Source of the DNA: Pelatocladus maniniholoensis HA4357-MV3
GTDB lineage: Bacteria; Cyanobacteriota; Cyanobacteriia; Cyanobacteriales; Nostocaceae
Assembly (NCBI GenBank): GCA_019359115.1
Contig: JAHHHW010000137.1
Location: 1 to 34,860 of the forward strand
Reading direction: 5' to 3'
Length of the DNA: 34,860 bases
In this document: positions 27,329-34,203 of the stretch, piece by piece
Layout of the letters: each line of letters starts with the position of its first letter
Position numbering within the stretch: position 1 is the stretch's first letter
The notes under the pieces: generated by a model
What the model was told of the DNA's origin: nothing
The model's input: only the letters and a program-made list of their open reading frames with translations
Databases searched by the model: none
Made by a program: the position numbers and the translations under genes

Positions 27329-30043
27329 CTACATCATCAAATTACGAACAGCATAAACGTTGTGGATATTTGTAGCTGCATATAAATTATCTTGTTCTAT
27401 CAGGACATCATATCCCTTAGCTTTCAATAAAAAATTTACTTGAGCTAAACGATTTGATTCATCATGTACTTCAATCACAATTTGTCTAATTTTTGGCCAA
27501 TCATGCTCATTGATTCCTAAAAGCACATCAAATTCACTTTTTTGTACATCAATCTTAAGCATATCTATACGTTTAACATTATTTTCCTCAATGATTCCAG
27601 AAATAGTTCTTACCGAACAATTAAAGCTTTGACTTTTAAATCGTTCCTCTAAAAGTTCATCTGTATATTGCAAAACCTGTTCCATTTCAAGCATTCCTGC
27701 TTGCTTTTTATTTAGGATAATTGCTTTTAAAACTTGCTTTTCTTCTTCCTCATTGGGATAAAAGGATGACATGCCAGAGCTGTTAGGATAAAAGGTCAGT
27801 GTGATTGTCTTATCTACATTAGATAAACCACAGTTAAAAAGCTTTATATTACCCCTACACTTTGATGTATTAGCTTTTAAAATGTTAAAAGTAGGAGGCG
27901 AAGGCTCAAAAGTATATATTGTTGCATTATCACATTCTTGATCAGCAAAAAGTGTAAATAAACCAATATTGGCACCTACGTCAAAAATATAATCTCCTGG
28001 ATTGAATGTAATACCATTCTTGGCATAAACTCTATTTTCATAGATATCTTCATAAAAATGTTCTGTTTCAGCTTTATTTTGGTGAAAAATTTCCAGACCA
28101 TTTATTAGCTTATAATTTAACCAGTTGACAACTTGTTTATCAGTATCTATCTGATGAGAAATAGCAGATAAAGCCTCTAAATCCTCCTGCTGCGAAGTGT
28201 TGTTCTCTATTAATAATTCCTTTGCAACAAAAGTAGCTAAATCAGCCACATTTAAATTTGTAAAAATAGTACCCAAAGAAATTTCTAATTTAAGGTTTTG
28301 CCTTATTTTATTAATCATTTGAATAGCTATTAAAGAATGTCCACCCAAATTAAAGAAGTTATCATAAACCCCTATTTGCTTTAAATTAAAAATCTGTTGC
28401 CAAATTTCAACTATTTTCCGTTCTATATTATTTCTAGGTGCAACATAGGAATTTTGTAAATTTAAGCGTAGACGTTCATGTTGTGTTACTTCGGAAAAAT
28501 CTTGCTCCTTTAAAAATAACCTATCAGACGATGATTCTTCTTGCTTAGGTTCTACCTCTTTTTGTTGAGCTTCAAATAAATCAGCAGGTAGAGCAAGTGT
28601 ACGACAATGCTGCTGATTATAAAAATCAAACCAATTGATTGATAGCCCTGTCAACCAAAGTTTACCTAGTGTATTAAGTACAAAAGCAAATTCTGACTGA
28701 TTACTGTAATAATTTGGTAATGAAGAGAGTACTAAAGGTTGATTGATTTTGGTATTTGCTGGATGTTGTAGAGTTATACTACCTAGCGTTTGACCTGGCC
28801 CAACCTCTAAAAGAATATGTCCAGGGACTTCCAATAGAGTTTCAAGACCATCAGCAAAACGTACTGGTTGACATAAATGCTGCCCCCAGTAATTAGGATC
28901 TGTCGCTTCTTCTGCTGTAATCCACTTACCTGTAACATTAGATATGTACGGAATTTTAGGAGATTTAAGGTTAAAGGTTTTAACCAACTCAATAAAAGGT
29001 TCTAAAATTTCCTCCATAGTAGGTGAGTGAAAAGCATGACTAGTCTGAATCTGCCTACAAGCTATTCCATCACTTATTAGCTGCTGTTCTAACTTTGCCA
29101 CCGCTTCTACAGAACCTGCAATGACAGACAATGTAGGACCATTGAGAGCAGAGAGGTAAATACCCTCTGTAAGTATTGGCTGGATTTCTAATTCTGAGAG
29201 GGCTACTGCCAGCATCGCCCCAGTGGGTAATGACTGAATAAGTTGACTTCTTTTGACAACTAAAGTCAAAGCATCCTCAAGAGATAAAACACCAGCTAAA
29301 CAAGCTGCAACATATTCACCTAAGCTGTAACCAATGAGCATTTGAGGCTTGACACCCCATACCATCCACATTTGAGCTAGTGCATACTCAATGACAAACA
29401 GTGCTGGTTGAGCAATATCTGTTTGATTCAGCTTTTGAGCATTTGTGTCTACCTCTACTTGAGTTCGGCGTAGCATTTGCCGCAAATTGAAAGTAGAAGA
29501 TATATCTGCAATTAAACTGTTTGCCTGTGAATTTGGCTCAATTTTTGTTCCTTTTGGATAAAGTATTTCCCGCACATCCACGCCCAAAAGAGGTTTCAGT
29601 ATTTCTGAACAATGAATGATATGCTGACGAAAGGTTGGCTCAAATTGATAAAGCTGTTGAGCCATGTTAATATATTGTTCTCCTAACCCAGGAAACATGA
29701 AAACTACAGTGTTAGGAGAGCCTTGAGTACTCTGACTAAATACACGCTCAGAGTCTCTATTTGTTAATAGATGGATTGCATCTTTTATATCTCTACATAC
29801 CAACATCCGACGATAATCAAACTCTTGCTGATTTGTTTGTAGACTATAAGCTAAATCAGCAATGTTAATCTGAGAATTTTCTTTGATAAATTTTGCTACG
29901 TTATCACTTAATTTATCTAATATAAATTCAGTTTTGGCAGATAACAACAATAAATGTGATTGATTATAAGACTCACAAGAATCAGTCAAAAGAGATTTTG
30001 TGTTATTCATGTATGTTGTACTATTTGTATTTTGAATGACCAC
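27329..30043 (-). CDS. Three-domain protein: AT - carrier protein - FkbM-type methyltransferase
   Basis: This 904-residue protein has an unusual order. Residues about 30-470 are an AT (Ser240 in GYSLGEYVAAC, HAFH), but the oxyanion motif is FPGLGEQ, with Leu120 in place of Gln. Residues about 535-605 are a PCP-like carrier (Ser570 in GGHSLIAIQ). Residues about 650-895 are an FkbM-family (PF05050) methyltransferase with the SAM motif FDVGANIGLF (Asp688) and the family pattern IDMLKIDVQKSEFDVL. FkbM enzymes are O-methyltransferases. Next to the hydroxymalonyl genes, this one may methylate a hydroxymalonyl or hydroxyacyl group held on its own carrier (inference). It follows the FkbH-like gene by 46 bp and is surely part of the same operon. 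I see no KS or condensation domain. Confidence 0.92.
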   Translation of the reverse strand: MVIQNTNSTTYMNNTKSLLTDSCESYNQSHLLLLSAKTEFILDKLSDNVAKFIKENSQINIADLAYSLQTNQQEFDYRRMLVCRDIKDAIHLLTNRDSERVFSQSTQGSPNTVVFMFPGLGEQYINMAQQLYQFEPTFRQHIIHCSEILKPLLGVDVREILYPKGTKIEPNSQANSLIADISSTFNLRQMLRRTQVEVDTNAQKLNQTDIAQPALFVIEYALAQMWMVWGVKPQMLIGYSLGEYVAACLAGVLSLEDALTLVVKRSQLIQSLPTGAMLAVALSELEIQPILTEGIYLSALNGPTLSVIAGSVEAVAKLEQQLISDGIACRQIQTSHAFHSPTMEEILEPFIELVKTFNLKSPKIPYISNVTGKWITAEEATDPNYWGQHLCQPVRFADGLETLLEVPGHILLEVGPGQTLGSITLQHPANTKINQPLVLSSLPNYYSNQSEFAFVLNTLGKLWLTGLSINWFDFYNQQHCRTLALPADLFEAQQKEVEPKQEESSSDRLFLKEQDFSEVTQHERLRLNLQNSYVAPRNNIERKIVEIWQQIFNLKQIGVYDNFFNLGGHSLIAIQMINKIRQNLKLEISLGTIFTNLNVADLATFVAKELLIENNTSQQEDLEALSAISHQIDTDKQVVNWLNYKLINGLEIFHQNKAETEHFYEDIYENRVYAKNGITFNPGDYIFDVGANIGLFTLFADQECDNATIYTFEPSPPTFNILKANTSKCRGNIKLFNCGLSNVDKTITLTFYPNSSGMSSFYPNEEEEKQVLKAIILNKKQAGMLEMEQVLQYTDELLEERFKSQSFNCSVRTISGIIEENNVKRIDMLKIDVQKSEFDVLLGINEHDWPKIRQIVIEVHDESNRLAQVNFLLKAKGYDVLIEQDNLYAATNIHNVYAVRNLMM

Positions 30044-30089
30044 TATTACCTGATTGAGAATGAGGATCTTTTCTACATAATTTTAGTAC

Positions 30090-31166
30090 TTAATCTAATA
30101 TTTCTATTTTTACATAATTAGGGAAACTAGGTATGTTTTGAGATTTATGCTGAAAAATAATTACATCATTATCATTATAGTTACTAAATTCTTGAAAATT
30201 ACTAAATTTATATGTCATATACATAAAACGATTACGCTCATTAGAAAGGAATTCAGCTTGTAAGTTAACATTTTGATTTTTAGCCATACGTATAATATGG
30301 TTGAGCATAATCCCACCTACACCCCTAGACATAACACGACAGGACATTAGTAGTAGTTTGATAGTCCATAAACTTTCTTGACATTCTATAAGTGATAGTC
30401 CAATTTTGCCATAACTACCATACTTATCATCTAAACTAGCAATCAGTAGTTTGTAATTATCCAATAGTCTAAATTGATTAAGTTCTTCATAGGAATAGGT
30501 ATATCCAGTTGTATTCAATTGATTAGTACGTAATGTTAATTCCTCTGCTCTTTGTAAATCGTCTTCTTTAGCAGAAGAAATTGTCATGTGCATATTTAGG
30601 GTTGCCAAAAATTCTTCTTTAGAACCTACAAACTCTTCTTCATACTTTTTACGTTTAATTTCACTGAAATACATCAGTCTTCTATTTTTGGAATCTTCTG
30701 TGATAAACATAGGATGCATTTCTGGCATCTCTAGCATTTGATTTATATTAGCTGCATTAATACACAAAACTTTAGGAAGTGAAAATTTAACGTCTTCTAG
30801 TTCAAATTGCTGATCATCTATGAAAGCTACTGTATCTATGCCGATATTGATTGCTTTAGCAATTTCTTCAATAGAATAAACCTTAGAATTCCAATTTATA
30901 TGCGGATACAAAAAATATTCTTTTAATCCTAGCTCTTCAAGTTTTTCCATTGCTTTAGTATATTCATTTTTACTAGCAATAGATTGCAAAATACCTCTAA
31001 TATCTAAAGTTTTAATAATATCAATTATATTTTCTTTTAACTGAACGCATTCATCTTCTAGTAAGATACCATTCCATATGGTATTATCAAGATCCCAAAT
31101 TACACACTTAATTGATTTTTGAATAGATTTTTGGTTTTTTCCTAGTTGATAAGTGGCAATGTTCAT
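30090..31166 (-). CDS. fkbH-like: FkbH-like HAD-superfamily protein (glyceryl-ACP forming)
   Basis: This 358-residue protein starts with a HAD phosphatase-like core: DLDNT with Asp25 and Asp27, then AFIDDQQFE. It ends in a GNAT-like segment (GSYGKIGLS, LLMSCRVMSRGVG) as in FkbH, OzmB and their relatives. In those pathways the protein takes 1,3-bisphosphoglycerate, removes phosphate and loads a glyceryl unit on a discrete ACP. The other three expected genes (ACP, two dehydrogenases) lie directly upstream with gaps of 28, 209 and 67 bp, which makes the assignment firm. It is the committed step of hydroxymalonyl-/methoxymalonyl-ACP formation. The N-terminus is short, with the HAD motif at residue 25. 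Confidence 0.93.
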   Translation of the reverse strand: MNIATYQLGKNQKSIQKSIKCVIWDLDNTIWNGILLEDECVQLKENIIDIIKTLDIRGILQSIASKNEYTKAMEKLEELGLKEYFLYPHINWNSKVYSIEEIAKAINIGIDTVAFIDDQQFELEDVKFSLPKVLCINAANINQMLEMPEMHPMFITEDSKNRRLMYFSEIKRKKYEEEFVGSKEEFLATLNMHMTISSAKEDDLQRAEELTLRTNQLNTTGYTYSYEELNQFRLLDNYKLLIASLDDKYGSYGKIGLSLIECQESLWTIKLLLMSCRVMSRGVGGIMLNHIIRMAKNQNVNLQAEFLSNERNRFMYMTYKFSNFQEFSNYNDNDVIIFQHKSQNIPSFPNYVKIEILD

Positions 31167-31194
31167 AATTTCAAACCTCTCTTACTTAATTAAA

Positions 31195-32352
31195 TTAAGA
31201 AAATACACAGGCGTTAGATAAATTTTCTTGATAAGCATAATCAGCAATAGTAATTTGTTGCATCTGAGTACTGCCTTCAATAATTTCCATAACTTTAGCG
31301 TCTCGAAAATATCTTTGAACAGAGTAGTCACTACTACAACCATTACCACCATGAATTTGTACAGCATCATTTGCTGCTTTATTGGCTATTATAGAAGCAA
31401 AGTATTTAGCAATTGAAGTTTCCATAATTGATCTTGGATTACTTACATCTTTTAGATAACCAGCTTGATAACACAAGAGCCTAGCCGCTTTTACATTAGT
31501 TAGCATTTCTGTGATCATTTGCCGTATTAACGCGTGACTTTTAAGATAAGCATCAAACTGCTTTCTTTGATTTGTATATTGAACGCAAGCTTCTAAACAA
31601 GCTTGGGCAATACCCACACTACCCCAAGCTACACTATATCTGCCATAATCTAATGCTAGAGAAGCTACATGAGAAAAACCAAAGCCTTGTTTACCAACAA
31701 TATTGTTCTTTGATATCTTGCAATTCTCTAAATTTAATTCTGCTAACATTGAGGCTCTAGTTCCTAAGATACCTACAATCGGTTTAACCGACAATCCTGG
31801 CGTATCCCTCTCAACTATAAAAGCAGTGGATTGACCTTCACATTTAGCAAAAATTAAAAATATCTCAGCAATTTGACCGTAGGTAATCCATTTTTTTTTG
31901 CCATTTAATAGATAACAATCTCCTGCAAATTTTGCTGTAGTTTCTACTTTATTGGCATCACTACCAACATTAGGTTCACTTAAGCAAAAAGCACCAATAG
32001 CTTCACCAGATGCTAATTTTGGAATCCAATATTCTTTTTGTAACTTACTGCCCCATTTGACAATAGCATGGGAAACCATAGAATGAACAGTCAGCAGACT
32101 TCGTAATGAAGAACATCCTCTTCCTATCTCTTCATTTAACATTCCATAGGTAATCATATCCATACCAATGCCAAAATTATTTTTAGGCAAAATAGCACTT
32201 AGATAACCTTGCTGAGCTAACTTATCAATTAAAATTTTTGGAGTGTGTTCTTCTCTATCAGCTTTATCAGCATAAGGAATAATTTCTTCATCCACAAATT
32301 TTCGGAATGTAATTTTACTGTCTTTTTGCTGAGGAGTTAATTCTATATGCAT
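31195..32352 (-). CDS. fkbI-like: Acyl-CoA dehydrogenase of the methoxymalonyl-ACP pathway (FkbI-like)
   Basis: This 385-residue protein is a complete acyl-CoA dehydrogenase with CLSEPNVGSD, KKWITYG, QIHGGNGCSSDY and the C-terminal IIEGSTQ that holds the catalytic base Glu359. In FK520 and ansamitocin clusters this enzyme oxidises the ACP-bound glyceryl-derived intermediate, working with the 3-hydroxyacyl-CoA dehydrogenase. The neighbours at both sides (ACP and FkbH-like) fix this role better than the sequence alone could. It has an ATG start and is followed by the FkbH-like gene after 28 bp. It is unlike the dehydrogenase at 21321-22439, so the two are not recent duplicates. Confidence 0.9.
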   Translation of the reverse strand: MHIELTPQQKDSKITFRKFVDEEIIPYADKADREEHTPKILIDKLAQQGYLSAILPKNNFGIGMDMITYGMLNEEIGRGCSSLRSLLTVHSMVSHAIVKWGSKLQKEYWIPKLASGEAIGAFCLSEPNVGSDANKVETTAKFAGDCYLLNGKKKWITYGQIAEIFLIFAKCEGQSTAFIVERDTPGLSVKPIVGILGTRASMLAELNLENCKISKNNIVGKQGFGFSHVASLALDYGRYSVAWGSVGIAQACLEACVQYTNQRKQFDAYLKSHALIRQMITEMLTNVKAARLLCYQAGYLKDVSNPRSIMETSIAKYFASIIANKAANDAVQIHGGNGCSSDYSVQRYFRDAKVMEIIEGSTQMQQITIADYAYQENLSNACVFS

Positions 32353-32413
32353 TGTGACACTAAATATGTATTGTTGAGCATTACTCGCCTTGCTTAGAGC
32401 TTTAGAGAGACAA

Positions 32414-32434
32414 AGAAGGTATTGTAAACCTTCT
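32414..32434. other. Small hairpin in the ACP-dehydrogenase spacer
   Basis: Arms agaaggt (32414-32420) and accttct (32428-32434) are perfectly complementary around a 7-base loop. On the leftward transcript there is no U-run after it, so it is not a convincing terminator. It could be an RNA processing or stability element between the ACP and dehydrogenase genes. Confidence 0.3.
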
Positions 32435-32520
32435 GTCTTTGCTATAAATTGACATCCTATACCTAAGTCAAAAACTGGATTTTTTACTAATCCATTAGAA
32501 AAGCTTTAATATTTTCGTTG

Positions 32521-32536
32521 AAAAACCCGTGTTTTT
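32521..32536 (-). terminator. Weak hairpin after the ACP gene (possible attenuator)
   Basis: Bases aaaaac and gttttt form a 6-bp stem around a 4-base loop, about 25 bases after the ACP stop. The stem is A/T-rich and short, so it could at most attenuate transcription between ACP and dehydrogenase. This is a weak call. Confidence 0.2.
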
Positions 32537-32561
32537 GGCTTTGTTGAGAATGACAAAATAT

Positions 32562-32813
32562 TTAAGTCTGTACAGATATAACCATTTTTTTCTGCAATAA
32601 ATTGTAAATAGAATTTATGCTTTTGAAGTTATCAAACTCCAAGTCTTCATTCTCTACAGTAAATTGAAACTCTTTCTCGATAAAGAGAACTAGTTGTATA
32701 GCAAACATTGAGTTGACAAAACTAAGAGAAAAAATATTGTCATCGTCTTGCAGATCATAATCACCAGAGTACTGAGCAATAAATTGTCTGATTTTTAACT
32801 TGATGTCTTCCAT
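32562..32813 (-). CDS. fkbJ-like: Discrete acyl carrier protein (FkbJ-like)
   Basis: This 83-residue acidic protein matches a four-helix ACP. The pantetheine site is Ser35 in SFVNSMFAIQLVLFIE, with Asn34 where most ACPs have Asp. The run of hydrophobic residues after the Ser is like that of the discrete ACPs in methoxymalonyl pathways (FkbJ, Asm14). It should carry the glyceryl, hydroxymalonyl and finally methoxymalonyl groups. It lies 67 bp after the dehydrogenase gene and 209 bp before the FkbI-like gene. It is short and could be missed by gene callers, but the context and the helix pattern support it. Confidence 0.9.
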   Translation of the reverse strand: MEDIKLKIRQFIAQYSGDYDLQDDDNIFSLSFVNSMFAIQLVLFIEKEFQFTVENEDLEFDNFKSINSIYNLLQKKMVISVQT

Positions 32814-32880
32814 GATGAGTTAGTTCAATAGTTTTAATGTGATAGATGTCAAAAAATTGGTAGAAAATTCAATGACAAAA

Positions 32881-33738
32881 TCAAGTATTATAGGTGTAGA
32901 AACCTTGACCATTTTTACGACCATATAAGCCGGCATCTACCATTTTTTTGAGTAGAGGAGATGGTCTATATTTACTATCATTGAAACTTTCATACAAAAT
33001 TTCAATTGAAAAGAGAATAGTATCCAAGCCGATCAAATCAGCAGTTTCTAATGGTCCCATCTTATGACCAAAACACGTTTTAAAGATTCTATCTATTTCT
33101 TCTGCTGTAGCTACTTGGTCTTGAAGAAGAAAGACAGCTTCATTAATAGTTAACATCAAAACCCGATTAGATACAAAACCTGGAGAATCATTGACTAAAA
33201 TACATTCTTTACCCATCTGAGCTAGTAGTTTTTTAGCAATTTGAATGGTTGCTTCAGAAGTATGATAACCTCGAATTGTTTCAACTACAGGTTTCAGAGG
33301 TACAGGATTCATAAAATGCATTCCAATGATCTGGGCGGGGCGTTGTGTAGCTGAGGCAATACGAGTAATAGGTATAGCAGATGTATTAGCCGCAAATACT
33401 GTATCCTTTGGGCAAATAGTGTCTATCTTCTCATAAATCTCTTTTTTGATGAGCCATTTTTCTGTAGCGTTTTCTATGATAAATTCTGCATCTGCTAGTA
33501 AATGATAGTTCGTAGAAAAAGTAATTCTACTAATAATCTTTTCAGATTTATCTCCTTTTTCGTTTTTTGTAAAGAAGTTTTGAAATCGTATGTTGTTCTT
33601 TATTTCTTGTCTTGCATGTTCCAAAACCTTTTCTGAAATGTCCAGAAGAATTACTTGATGACTGTTTTGGGCTAGACTTTGTGATACGCCTATTCCCATA
33701 ACACCAGCTCCTACAACACCTACTGTTTTAATATCCAT
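32881..33738 (-). CDS. fkbK-like: 3-hydroxyacyl-CoA dehydrogenase of the methoxymalonyl-ACP pathway (FkbK-like)
   Basis: This 285-residue protein is of the normal length for bacterial 3-hydroxybutyryl-CoA dehydrogenases. It has the NAD(P) loop GAGVMGIGVSQ (from about residue 9), the domain link with ENATEKWLIK, the catalytic His141 in GMHFMNPVP and the C-terminal dimer part GPLETADLIGLDT. In FK520-type clusters this enzyme oxidises the glyceryl-ACP alcohol. It is the first gene of the leftward operon seen here. An inverted-repeat element begins only 40 bp upstream of its ATG, so its promoter must be inside or beyond that element. Alone it could be mistaken for a primary-metabolism enzyme, but the next three genes decide the role. 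Confidence 0.92.
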   Translation of the reverse strand: MDIKTVGVVGAGVMGIGVSQSLAQNSHQVILLDISEKVLEHARQEIKNNIRFQNFFTKNEKGDKSEKIISRITFSTNYHLLADAEFIIENATEKWLIKKEIYEKIDTICPKDTVFAANTSAIPITRIASATQRPAQIIGMHFMNPVPLKPVVETIRGYHTSEATIQIAKKLLAQMGKECILVNDSPGFVSNRVLMLTINEAVFLLQDQVATAEEIDRIFKTCFGHKMGPLETADLIGLDTILFSIEILYESFNDSKYRPSPLLKKMVDAGLYGRKNGQGFYTYNT

Positions 33739-33777
33739 AACTTAGTGTGAATGGTAAAGTTTTAGGGATCTCCAGAA

Positions 33778-33874
33778 AATAAAATGTCCCGCCCTATCAA
33801 ATATATTTCGGCTCAACCCAAGGACTGGTAGGCGTTGCGCTCCCAGGCGCAACGCGAGGGCGGGACATTTTATT
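33778..33874. mobile_element. Short inverted-repeat element (97 bp) just upstream of the first gene
   Basis: Ends 33778-33795 and 33857-33874 are perfect 18-base inverted repeats (aataaaatgtcccgccct and its complement). Inside is a second GC-rich hairpin, gcgttgcgc at 33832-33840 and gcgcaacgc at 33847-33855. The nested hairpins and small size fit a MITE or a dispersed palindromic repeat of cyanobacteria. It starts 40 bp before the ATG of the FkbK-like gene, so it may carry or displace the promoter, or form an RNA structure in the 5' leader. Confidence 0.6.
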
Positions 33875-33914
33875 ACTTGGAAAGGCCTTACTGAACGAAG
33901 CTCTCTATCCCCTA

Positions 33915-34200
33915 AGCTCGACTTTATCCAAAATTAAGAACTTGGTTCTCCTTAGGGGAGAGCGCAAAAAAAAGATACCAGCCGTGTTTTGAGTTTATTC
34001 GTTGTGCGGCGAGGGATCTGGATGTGACGGCTGGTATCTTTTTTCAGGGCAAGTGCCTTATAGGACAAAAACCATAGCAATAAGAGCAACAACTTTTTCC
34101 ATGTCACTAATTCACGCTGAAATCGAAAAAGTAAAACTGTCAACCCACATAGGTTTCAGCCTTAGCGATCACATTGCTAGAAAATGGATAAAGTCGAGCT
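33915..34200. mobile_element. Inverted-repeat-bounded element (about 290 bp), IS remnant or MITE
   Basis: Ends agctcgactttatcc (33915-33929) and its perfect complement (34186-34200) are 15-base inverted repeats about 285 bp apart; the match continues imperfectly a few bases outwards. An open frame on the plus strand ends with a TAA overlapping the right terminus (34200-34202), as is common for transposase genes, but its 66 residues resemble nothing I recognise. A second inverted repeat (33968-34044) lies inside. I take it as an internally deleted IS or a MITE. Confidence 0.5.
33968..34044. terminator. Perfect 18-bp inverted repeat, A-run/T-run flanked (bidirectional terminator or nested MITE)
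   Basis: Arms aaaaaagataccagccgt (33968-33985) and its perfect complement (34027-34044) flank a 41-base spacer. The stem is followed by six T on either strand, so it could stop transcription in both directions, which would shield the operon from read-through from the right. The spacer is long for a classical terminator, so a 77-bp nested mobile repeat is an equal alternative. Confidence 0.4.
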
Positions 34201-34203
34201 AAG

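Noticed and set aside
34002-34202. 66-codon plus-strand frame (and a 63-codon minus frame at 33952-34143)
   Set aside because: They run through inverted-repeat DNA and match nothing I know. The plus frame ends at an element terminus, so it may be a transposase remnant, but I cannot support a gene.
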